Shown here: piece by piece, positions 11,917 through 21,163 of the stretch
Position numbering within the stretch: position 1 is the stretch's first letter
Layout of the letters: each line of letters starts with the position of its first letter
Assembly: GCA_022559845.1 (NCBI GenBank)
Contig: CM040121.1
Span: 513,402,566-513,466,565 of the forward strand
Direction of reading: 5' to 3'
From: Amorphophallus konjac
Taxonomy: Eukaryota; Streptophyta; Magnoliopsida; Alismatales; Araceae
DNA: 64,000 bases
Made by a program: the position numbers and the translations under genes
Notes under the pieces: generated by a model
The model's input: the letters and a program-made list of their open reading frames with translations, nothing else
The model's database searches: none
What the model was told of the DNA's origin: nothing

Positions 11917-14052
11917 TGTTGTGCCCCTTGTGCCTTGATGATATTGTGTAGTTTTGATGATAGCAAACACTATGAGTCATGTGAGATTAGAATATATAGA
12001 TGTTCTGCATGCAATCTCTACATACATGGTTCAATGCATAGTTTTATTTTTCAGTATACATAGTCTGTGCATACTTTGTTTACGCATTGAAAGTCGATGC
12101 GTGTACATTGCATCTGTCGGGTCTATACATCGCTGCATGCTATCAAGTCTGTACAACCTCCGTTGTTTCACTCGACCAAGTCAGTGCACTCGACCAAGTC
12201 AGTGGAAGCACTATTCATCCATTAGCTCAGTTCGCAGCTAAGTTAGTACAGTCCGTGTTCTTCATGCATGTACATAGTCAGTGCATTTTTTGCATCGTTG
12301 TGCTTCACGCATACACATAGTCAGTGCATCTTTTTGCATCGTTGTGCTTCACGCATACACATAGTCCGTGTAACTCTTGGTGCTGCAAGAACACAAGTCT
12401 GTACAACCCTTGTTGATACGAGTAGTTAAGTTCGTGCATAGTTTCATTAGGTCTGTGCATTATGCATTCATGTTTAAACTCCAGGCACAGCTAGTTGGTG
12501 CATTGTCTTGTTCCATGCACACAAAAGTCTGTACACTTCTCGGTGGCATGCCTGAGCATTCCTCTTTTAATGTGCATACTTTCCTATATGCATACTGCAT
12601 TACACGCCATCAAGTCTGCACATTCTTTTTGATTTCATGCATACACAAAGTCAGTGCATACTTAGTCACCAAGTTCGTGCAACTCCTGTTGCAGCATGAA
12701 CTCAAGTCTGTACAACTTTTGTTGCTGCACGCGACTAACTCAGTGCATGTGTGCATCTTTCTCAACAAAGTCTGTACATTCTTCGATGGCATGTCTGTGC
12801 ATCTCTTGTACAGTGCACACAAAGTCTATACATTTTTTTGTGGCACGTCTGTGCATCTCTTGTTTCATACATACATAAAGTTCGTGCATGAATGTCAAGT
12901 CTACACACGGTTGCCTAGATGACTTAGCAAGTCTATACATTCTCGAACCAACTATGTGCATCTTTCTACTATCCTCATATTGCTTCTAAAAAATATTAAG
13001 TCTGACACTGGCATGATATCTGCTCGAGGAGTTTAAGAAAGGCACGTGATCCAATAACAATCCTTATTCCAAGATGCTGCCACGTGGACTCGTACTCATC
13101 CAGATTCTGACAAGTGGCGAGTGTCTCCTGAAGCTTCTAAGTTGGAGCGCTCCCTCCACACGCCTAGGGCAAGACTACGTAAACTCCATCTGATAGAGGA
13201 TAAATACTCTGTTTCCTGCAATCAAGAAGAGATCTTTCCGGCAGAAGAAGAAGAAAATTAGAGAGAGCAGAAGAAGAGTAGAGGAGGAGAGTGTTCGAAA
13301 AAGAAAGAGTGAGCAGTAAAGAAGAAGAAGAAGAAGAAAGAGAGATCGAGAGTTTAGAAGAAGAAGAAGATAGTCATCTGAAGCTTTGTCTCTACTGGAC
13401 CGTGGATCAAATCCAGGCCAGTCAGCTCTATGAGAGCCACTTTGTGTTTTATCGTCTACAGCTTTCTGTCGCTGTGTTTTATCATCTTTTGTTTTCATTT
13501 GAACTCTATTTCAAGCTGTTAGTCAGTAGAGCTACGCTGTATTGCTCAGCGTTGCAGAGGAGGATTCCTCTGGTCAGCAAGCTGTGTTGCTCAACAGTTG
13601 TAGGCAAGCTGTGAGGCCCAGCGGTTTAAGCTGTGTATCAGTAGGAATCCACACTCAGGTTTGAGTGTGGGGTGGATGTAGGTCTGGAGGACCGAACCAC
13701 CTAAAATTTCTTGTGTTCTGTGGTTTGCATGTTTTTTTATCTATCTCGGTTAGATGAATGCGTAGGCCGATCATTTGTTCTTTATCTCTGGCTTGTGGTT
13801 GCTGTGCACATCGATTGTTTGATCTCAGCCTCGTGAGAGCTATGTGATCACACGTTCTATCACCTAGCTGTTCTGCTGAGGTGTGTATTTCAGTTTGTTT
13901 GTCCAACTTCTGTTTAGTGTGAAGTGCTGTCAAGTTACTCGAAACACTGCTTCAAAAGGCTTAACTCTGATTGCTTAAAAGTGTCAAATGAGCGAAATTT
14001 TAAAAGAGGGATTCATTCACCCCCCTCTGAATCCATCGCACCGGTCCCAACA
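11917..14052 (+). repeat. 3' LTR of Sirevirus-like element
   Basis: The 2136-bp direct copy of 4816-6977 has the same TGTTG start and CAACA end and the same motif array. It is followed by the target duplication AGCGC. Confidence 0.9.
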
Positions 14053-14121
14053 AGCGCCGCCCGCCATCGGTTCAGTGTAGAGAGGGAGATGGAGATGAGA
14101 TGAGAGAGATGGAGGGGGTTC

Positions 14122-14139
14122 GGTTAGGGTTAGGGTTGG
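14122..14139 (-). promoter_or_regulatory. Telo-box-like tract upstream of the acidic ORF
   Basis: On the minus strand this reads CCAACCCTAACCCTAACC. Telo-boxes (AACCCTAA) are known plant promoter elements. It lies about 55 bp upstream of the ATG at 14067, so it could have driven the acidic ORF. The sequence is seen; the role is inferred. Confidence 0.5.
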
Positions 14140-14212
14140 TAGCAGAAGAGGGAAGGAAGGTAGACGAAGGAAGGGGAAGAAAAGAGGGAAATAGAGTTTA
14201 ACGTTTGAAAAG

Positions 14213-14664
14213 AATTGACGCCCTAATGGCTGTCGTCCCCCTCTTAATTGACGGGTTTGATAAAGGCGTGATTTCAGGATATGACGACACGAGGCCGGTC
14301 GTCATTTAACTTTGCATGGGAATTTGTAACTATCGTCAGACGCATTCATGAGAAATTGATTGATGTGATTGGTTGTCATGATTACAATTTGGAATAGACG
14401 ACAGCGCAGGGGGGCGTCGGTTTGCTAAGGCACGACATGAGTCAAGGCGTTATTTCTGGAAAATCGAGGGAATATTTTGAAAAGAATTAAAAGTATTTAA
14501 ATCGATTAACGCCTCAGGTGGGGGTGCGAATTAATTAATGCCAGTGTGAGTAGGCATCAATTGTGGTTTTTATTTATTTTTAAGGAAATTGATTAATAGC
14601 GATTGACAACTTAACCGCGGGTGCTGTTTAAGGAATTGACGCCCTGAAGGAAGGTGCGGCTCAT
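14213..14664. repeat. Hairpin array C (about nine degenerate units)
   Basis: AATTGACGCCC-type and GACGAC-type units recur at about 14213, 14246, 14280, 14395, 14430, 14505, 14537, 14600 and 14635. Arms are more eroded here than in arrays A and B. The array separates the acidic ORF from the 3' end of the DUF7745 gene. Confidence 0.75.
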
Positions 14665-14802
14665 TACAGAAAACCCGAAACTCAGTTTATTTGAACAGAA
14701 TCACATAGAATTGGAAGATTTGATCATATAAATACTTTTTGGCTCAATTAAGGAAAGATCCTTTATTTCATCAAGAAAATCATTATTACATTAATGAGCC
14801 AC

Positions 14803-15896
14803 TTAGGGTCTCATTTTCTTAAGAGCTAGTACATAAGATTTGCATTTCTCTTCTTCTTCTTCAACATGTGTCTTGGACCTATGAAGAAGTCCAACCTTCC
14901 ATTGAGCCATGATTGTCTTGACTTCTTCTTGATCCCCGCTTGAGCCTAATTCCCTCCTCTTGAGTGGTGGAAGGTGAGAAGCTTCTTCAAAGATATGCCG
15001 AGGTAGACCAAGTTGTGGAAGGCACCGGTGAGCGTTGTAGAGGACGAAGTCGGTCCCACCGATTAATCGTAGCTCTATGCCGGAGGAGAGTCTTGAGTGA
15101 AGCTCTTGGGTCTTGAGAAACCCCGATGTGCAGGTGAAGCAGTCCTTTGGCATGGTCTTGAAGTAGTTCCTCCAATCAGTCCTCTTCTTCAGCTTTGGCA
15201 CCCAATTTGTCACCCTCTCACATAGGCCTAGAGAATCCGTCATGAACCGGAGAGGGCTCTTGGAGAAGATTTTTGAGGCCGATTGGGTTTCATGGCATGG
15301 GTCAAATTTTAGGTGGAGGTCCACCCAACAAGATAGAAGGATCATTGATCCGTAGAGAGGCCGCCCCAAGGAAGCGGAGGTGAGCCCGTTGTAGAGGTTG
15401 GCTAACACTGCCGGACCTATCCTTTTCCCTTCCCAAATGCTAGCTATTGCACTCAAGTGGCTTTCTTCTAGGTGGTCTTCCATTGAAGGGAAGAGTAGTG
15501 CTCCCGCCAAGCATATTACAAAGCCTTTCATAACTCTCTCCAATAAATCCTCATCCTCTAGGGCTTGGTCCATATTCTTGTATACCCATGAGGCTAGTTT
15601 TAGAAAATTGATTCCCTTATAGGCTTTGATTTGACTCACTAGATTTGGACTTGGTATAAGGCTAGTAAGCATATCATGGGCACTTATTTTTCTTGCCATA
15701 CTAGCCATCTTTGACTCTTCCCCTTGTTTCATCTTTCTTAAGCCAAGGAACATCTCTACTTCTTCTAGGAGAATGGTGGCTTCAAAGGTGGGAAAGAGGA
15801 AAGTATGGGTGTTGGGGTGCCATAGTTCTATAAGTGCTCCTATTGAGGCCCAATCTAAGTGGATATCATCATAGTGGGTAGCATGGGTTACAAGGC
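14803..15896 (-). pseudogene. DUF7745-type (PMD-related) protein, 3' part; split by gypsy insertion
   Basis: An open frame of about 365 codons runs from the gypsy left edge to a stop at 14803. It shows the DUF7745 pattern: YDDIHLDWASIGALIELWHP, a LEEVEMFLGL helix, and GFVICLAGALLFPSMEDHL followed by a segment on the small LANLYNGL pattern. DUF7745 proteins are found in plant transposons and resemble the plant mobile domain. The 5' part continues in frame at 33106-33190 on the other side of the 17-kb element, so before the insertion this was one open frame. The C-terminus ends in an acidic EEEEE stretch and a basic tail. Function is unknown. Confidence 0.75.
15892..15896. repeat. Target-site duplication of gypsy element, left copy
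   Basis: AAGGC occurs here and at 33101-33105 after the 3' LTR. It is a perfect 5-bp duplication. Confidence 0.92.
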
Positions 15897-16367
15897 TATT
15901 GACAGCTAAAATATGAACAAAGATAAAGATGGGACCAGACCAACGACAAAGACTGGAAGATGCCTGCAAAGTCAGGATTGAGGGAGGATCCTCACCACCA
16001 ACCAATTGCCCGGCTAGGACCGTCTCAGGCCTGGCTAATGTCCGGTGTTATCGTCATCATTCAGATGCCAATACTGATAAAGCCCCAGTTTGTTCACTGA
16101 TGGAACCTCGAGATGATCTCAACAAAGCTGTGTCACTACTAAAGGGTCCTCTTTCGGTTCTGATAAAAGTCAATACAAAATAACTAAGAGAAGCCAAGGC
16201 AATTATGCGGCCTAAAAGCACTAAATGGGCCGGCCGATTGGGCTTCTGACCATGGCGCCGGGAACCTCAACGAAGGGCCGCTGGATGCGCCGAGAGCCTG
16301 AAGGAAGGCGCGCCGGGAACTTCTCCCATGGATACAGGCGCCGAGATCCCTTTCGCAAGGCAAGGGT

Positions 16368-16380
16368 TCTATAAAACCCC
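16368..16380 (+). promoter_or_regulatory. LTR TATA box
   Basis: TCTATAAAACCCC is conserved at 30249-30261 in the 3' LTR. It follows a GC-rich stretch and precedes a CTTCTCCCAC start-site-like sequence. Confidence 0.7.
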
Positions 16381-17686
16381 TTGCTTCTCCCACAAGAAAG
16401 AGGGGCGGACAAAAAAGGGCGGCGTTAGAAGAAAAAAAAAGGAAAGGGAGATATCGAAAGGATAGCCAGAAACCAAAGGAAGAAGAGAGCCTCCGCTGAA
16501 AGAAAAGAGAAGATCTGAAGAGAAAGAAGAAGGAAAGGCTCCAGGTGGGCTGCTCCGGGGAGGGAGAGGAGTCAATGCTCCGCCCTCCCCATGTTTTCTT
16601 TCCATTTCTTTGATGTAGTCTAGCGAGTTTTCTTCTCGATTTATCAGATGTAGCCGGACAATCCCGGTTCTGCTTTATATCTCTGCTTCTTATTTTCCCT
16701 TCATGGTTGATGTAAGTGTGAGACGATGCAATGAAATGGAATGCTGCAATTGCAGTGATGAATACTGGGCAATCGAAGTTCTTCCCCTTTGCATCCTGTG
16801 GATATATATCTTCTATTTGAAGTGCATAATAGTATACACAGTACTGGTTTCAGAATTCCCGTTGGTTCTCTGAAGAGGGATGAGGATAGGGCCCCCACCC
16901 CCATCTAATGGGTGATTGGGCTCCATCCCCTTTCATTTCCTGTCTCAATGACAGATTCTCTGCATATGTTCCGAGTGTTTCCCCTCGAACCCTTCATGTT
17001 GTTCAGGAACCTGAGATACCAATCTCTTGGTTCTCTGAACTGCCAGGCTTTGGTGAATGATGATTTCGATCACTGGGTCCTCCATTCTAAGCCTTGAATG
17101 CTTAGGGCCTGGAGTTTCGATGCCAGAAGCCCATCCATCGCTAGTTTTTTTTGACGCCATTAGGTTCGTCCAGGGGATCAGAGACATTCATCTCTTGATC
17201 CCCCAGACGGCTGACGGCGAACGGAGAAAGCTTCTCAGGGTTCAGATGATGATCTTTCTTTTCCTCTGGCTAATTTGATCTCCCAGCTCCCCTGGCATCC
17301 TCCTAACAGAAGCCCCCATGAAAGCCCCCTTTTCTGTGCTCCAGATCTTGCCTTAACCTGAGCCAGAAATCTCAAGAAACCCCGAACAGAGTATCGTTTT
17401 GAGCTCTGAAACCCTCACCTACTCACCGTCTCGGCGTGCTAATTTCCACGCCGAGAGCCGAACTGCCGAGAGGCCTTCCTCTCTTGCTAAACGACAAAAA
17501 AACCTATTTCAAACCCTTCCACATGAGCCTTCCGGCACCAAGCTCCCGGCGTGCCAATTCCCCGCCAAAAATCCCTCAGCCGAGAGGCCTCCCTCTCTTG
17601 CTAAATGACAAAGAAACCAACAACCCCCCTTGGCCATGAAACCCCTCTCCACATGACCTTCCCGGCCTGGGCTTCCCGGCGGCAGG

Positions 17687-17716
17687 TTCCCGGCGCGCTA
17701 ACTAGCGCGCCGGGAA
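17687..17716. repeat. Near-perfect palindrome in LTR
   Basis: Arms TTCCCGGCGCGCTA and TAGCGCGCCGGGAA pair perfectly around a 2-nt AC centre. An identical copy is in the 3' LTR at 31569-31598. It can form a very stable hairpin in the U5 part of the RNA. Confidence 0.9.
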
Positions 17717-18397
17717 GCCTTGCGCCGAGAACCCCCCCTTTTTTTGCCATTTAGGCCCATGCCGAGAGCATCTCCCGGCCACTTCATGGGCGCGCCGAGA
17801 AGCCCCCCTTTGGCCACTTCATAGCGCGCCGAGAAGCCCATTTTTGCCCTGGCCGAGATCTTCCTCTCCTGGCCAACAGAAACCACGCCGAGAGCCCTCT
17901 CTCTTGGCCGATTCAACCCATGCCGATACCCCTGCTTCGGCCAATGAAACCCAGACCAAGGTTCATCTCTGCACCATTATCCTTCAACTCTTTAACCTCT
18001 CCATACATCCGTCAAGAGGATGTTTAGAGATCATCAGATACACCCTGAGGAGATACAGCAATGGGGAAGACCTCCCCTACATTCCTATGTCCCGAACTGG
18101 ATTCACATGCAACCCCGCGGGTTCGGCGGACCTTGTCTTTACAAGGGTCTCATCGACCTCCGAGACGGGGAATAGTGATTGATGATAGAGACATGTACAG
18201 TCTCCTTGAGCCTTAGTGCTCCCTTACTTTTCGGCTTTCATCCCAGCACTCTGTGGATGTCAGCCTATATCATCCCCTGGCAGATGCTAAGTCCAAGGGA
18301 GGTGCTGCCGAAATTCTCTCAAGATGATAAAGTCAACATTGAACTGCACCGATAACTGACACAAATGTTGTTACTGAATCTTAAATCCGAATTTTGT

Positions 18398-18530
18398 TCC
18401 GGGGGGCTCCGCCCCCGGAAACCCCCGCAAGGGGCGCTGCCCCCTTGACCCCCGCGACCTGACCGGGTAGGTCGATCCCCGCGACCTGACCGCGCAGGTC
18501 GATCCGCGTGCGAGGGCGCAACATTAAGCG
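18398..18530. repeat. GC-rich hairpins and duplicated block in U5
   Basis: CCGGGGG-CTCCG-CCCCCGG is followed by CAAGGGG-CGCTG-CCCCTTG, then GACCTGACCG blocks twice, each with a GGTCGATCC end. The same block is at 32283-32415. Confidence 0.75.
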
Positions 18531-19219
18531 TTCGCTTACATTCCGTCGTCCCGCATCGGGTTCACGAATAACCCCTCTAGCTTGGGAGGGCTCTGCCACT
18601 GCATGAGTGCCGCCGGCTTCTACAGGGAATACCAAATATTACCCCATGGCAAATATGCGATTTGGGAAGTTCAACACTTCTCTCTCTTTTGACTTTCATC
18701 CCGGCACTCCGTGGGTGATAGCCTATTTCCCCCTGGACATAACCCAGATAAAGGGAAGATGCTGTCGAAATGCTGATCGATGCTTTAAACTTCGTCACGG
18801 TCGCGGCTCAGGCTACCTGTGATTGAGATCCTCCTTCCCCCCTTAACCCCGGGCTTTGAACCGCTGACTTAACGATATCATCTGTTTCTACGGTTAGTGT
18901 CATTATCTTGCCCGCCTTTCTGGCTTCGGTATGAAGTTCCATTTCCGCACATGAATATACGTTTGCCTCTCGAGGCCTCCTACTTTAGCGTTTAATCAAG
19001 GGTTGTCCTTCCTTGGAAGGACGTAATTAACGTCATAGCGTTCAGGGTATGACGGACTTCTGGTCCAGACACGATCACTCACAATCGACTGATTAGAAGT
19101 CAGATCGAGCGCACAATAAAATTGTCACTTCGGTGACTGGCACGCCAATAAATAAATAATAAAAATAAATAAATAAATAAATAAAATAAACCAAATAAGA
19201 TAAATGCGTCGAACAAGTC

Positions 19220-19237
19220 TGGCACGCCCGGTGGGAC
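19220..19237 (+). promoter_or_regulatory. Primer-binding site of gypsy element
   Basis: TGGCACGCCCGGTGGGAC starts four bases after the LTR. Its TGG start and position fit a tRNA primer site; the tRNA was not identified. Confidence 0.7.
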
Positions 19238-19333
19238 TCAGTCTCCCTTCATCTTTATGCTAAAATAGGAGGCCCGCGGGCCCCCCCCTCAAAATTCTGA
19301 TTCCGTGTGCTTCCTTATTTCCAGGAAACTGCG

Positions 19334-21163
19334 ATGACGACTGAAAACACGTCTGTGTTCTTCGACAAACAACCCCTGGACATGCATGTCCAGGAGGGAT
19401 ACCTGGCGGTGCCATTGGCGTTCGGCTCGTTTCCCCCAGCTGTCGGGCTGCCCAACTGCTTAGGTGTCATCTACACCGACCTTCTGAAGGTCGATAACAA
19501 TGAGCAAGGCACTGCCGCGAGTGCCCCAATGAAGACCACTGTCCAGAAGGACAGCTTGCCAGAGAAGACGGCCCCCACGGCCGTCGCCTGCTATGTCCAC
19601 CACGTCCAGAAAAGAGACATGGTCCCCGCTGCTACTCAAAAGAGGAAGAGAACTAACCGGAGGAGCCGGTATGTTGCTGTTGAACGCCGTCTTTCCAACT
19701 CCGGAAAGACAATGATGATCGGGGGTGTCCGGGCGAACCTGAACGGTTGCCCGAGGGCGGTCAAGCCGGATGTGATCGTCCCGCAAGTGCCCACTGCCAA
19801 CAGATTCCAAACTCTGGCCGCCAGGCATGCCAACTGGGAGGCCGATGAGAGGAAGCCGCTGGCGCCCAAGCCAGCAAAATACAAGCAGGTCTGGCGACCG
19901 AAGAAGATGCAGAGCTGGGCTCCAGCTCAAGATGAGGAGAAGGCTACCAATGATGCTGTTGCCCGCTTCAGGGCGGGAAGCCGAAGAAGAAAGGGAAAAG
20001 AAACAGGAAATGCTATTGCTGCTCACCCCAGAGCCTGGGGTAGGAGAGATGAAAGAAATGATGGAGAAAGAAAACTGACTGCTGCTCGCCCCATGATGAG
20101 GGGTAGAAGACTTGAGAAGAAAGAAGACCTTGCTGTCGCCCACCCCAGGGCCGGGGGCAGAAGATGGCAGAGAAAGAACCATGATGTTGCTGCCAACTGC
20201 TGCCGGAATGGCGATGCGGGAATGTGTGAACCAGCCATGGCTGCCGTCCCAAGAAGATCGAGGGCCTGTGCCAGACAGGCCGACATCTTCAGATATTCCA
20301 AGGCCGAGCATTTGAATGCTCAGATAACAAGACTGGCCTATCAGCAAAGAAGCCAGGAAAGACTGATGTTCCAACCTGAGCCGCAAAGGCACAACTCTGA
20401 AGAAATGAAGCAAGTGGTCCAGGACTACTTCCACCACCTTGGGAACTCCGCCCTCGGTCAACAAAGATTATCCCGTGCCTTGGGTACCGTGGATGAGGAA
20501 GAAGAAGAAATCCCTCAAGAAGTGATGCACGGAGTCTCTTCCTCCGATTCAAATGATTATGAAGAAGGCCTCAGGGCCGGATATGATGAAGAAGACCTGC
20601 ACGGGGAAGAAGCCAAAGAAAGAATATCGGTCTTTGACCGGCTCAAATATCCTGACCAGGTAAAAAGAAAGGTCTACAGGCAGAAGGGAAAAATGCAAAT
20701 CTTCGCCTGCAACATGGCTGGACTTGCCAGGGGGCAAGATATACTACCAACTCAGCCAGATGAACTGCTCAGGTTGGCTACTAGACCTGGTCCTGTCACA
20801 AGAAGAGGGCAGGCCGTAAAAGATAAAATGAAGAAATATGATGAAGTCCGCAAGATCACCACCATGACAGTCAATATGGTGACGGCACAGGATGAAGACA
20901 ATCCCCTTATTGATGATGCTGAAGGGACTTCTGAAGATATGCAAATCCCGTCAGCCTTGGATCCCATGATCCAGATGATGTTCAGAAGATACCAGCAGGA
21001 GATCAGTGCTCTCCGAAGGCAGCTCAATGAGAGACATGAAGCTACATCAGTCTCAAAGCAAGCTGAACCTGCGGGGCAGACATCCAGCTCAGCAGAGACG
21101 GCTATCCCAGCTAACCCTCTCCTAGCTGATAAGGGCAAGACACCGAGCCAACCTGTTCCATAG
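19334..21163 (+). CDS. gag: Gypsy gag, N-terminal portion, ends at an in-frame amber codon
   Basis: The start is the ATG at 19334 (MTTENTSVFF); the frame is open a little upstream but without ATG, and a splice-acceptor-like TTATTTCCAG just precedes it. The roughly 610-residue product is basic and low in known domains. A repeated HPRAxGRR module (about 20020-20190) lies mid-protein, then an acidic patch (VDEEEEEIPQE) and a CNM motif (QIFACNMAGL) that recurs in the next part. The frame stops at TAG 21161-21163 and reads on in the same frame, so this is the first half of a single gag frame. The amber is best explained as CAG to TAG; readthrough is also possible since the next codon is CAA. Confidence 0.8.
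   Translation: MTTENTSVFFDKQPLDMHVQEGYLAVPLAFGSFPPAVGLPNCLGVIYTDLLKVDNNEQGTAASAPMKTTVQKDSLPEKTAPTAVACYVHHVQKRDMVPAATQKRKRTNRRSRYVAVERRLSNSGKTMMIGGVRANLNGCPRAVKPDVIVPQVPTANRFQTLAARHANWEADERKPLAPKPAKYKQVWRPKKMQSWAPAQDEEKATNDAVARFRAGSRRRKGKETGNAIAAHPRAWGRRDERNDGERKLTAARPMMRGRRLEKKEDLAVAHPRAGGRRWQRKNHDVAANCCRNGDAGMCEPAMAAVPRRSRACARQADIFRYSKAEHLNAQITRLAYQQRSQERLMFQPEPQRHNSEEMKQVVQDYFHHLGNSALGQQRLSRALGTVDEEEEEIPQEVMHGVSSSDSNDYEEGLRAGYDEEDLHGEEAKERISVFDRLKYPDQVKRKVYRQKGKMQIFACNMAGLARGQDILPTQPDELLRLATRPGPVTRRGQAVKDKMKKYDEVRKITTMTVNMVTAQDEDNPLIDDAEGTSEDMQIPSALDPMIQMMFRRYQQEISALRRQLNERHEATSVSKQAEPAGQTSSSAETAIPANPLLADKGKTPSQPVP

Larger units (their letters stand above)
4816..14052 (+). mobile_element. 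Sirevirus-like Ty1/copia retrotransposon, gag only
   Basis: Direct LTRs at 4816-6977 and 11917-14052 begin TGTTG and end CAACA. The primer site TGGTATCAGAGC (6980-6991) matches the initiator-Met tRNA site typical of copia elements. The interior encodes a long coiled-coil gag with zinc knuckles and then about 2.1 kb without any protease, integrase or reverse transcriptase. Repeated AGGGGGAG tracts precede the 3' LTR, as known for Sireviruses. The LTRs differ by scattered substitutions plus indels (a roughly 44-bp block only in the 5' copy, an extra AGAAGA-rich block only in the 3' copy). It is therefore a decayed non-autonomous copy. Confidence 0.9.
15897..19215 (+). repeat. 5' LTR of gypsy element
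   Basis: A TATA box (TCTATAAAACCCC, 16368-16380) lies only about 470 bp from the LTR start, so the transcript would carry an unusually long R-U5 of up to 2.8 kb. GCCGAGA and CCCGGCG words recur at 16255-16345 and 17440-17930. A GC-rich hairpin with arms CCGGGGG/CCCCCGG and a duplicated GACCTGACCG block fill 18398-18500. Confidence 0.9.

Noticed and set aside
14122..14139. Interstitial telomere repeat
   Set aside because: Only about two and a half units; better described as a telo-box.
19460..20464. 334-codon minus-strand frame opposite gag
   Set aside because: Antisense shadow of the GC-rich gag frame; no recognisable domain.
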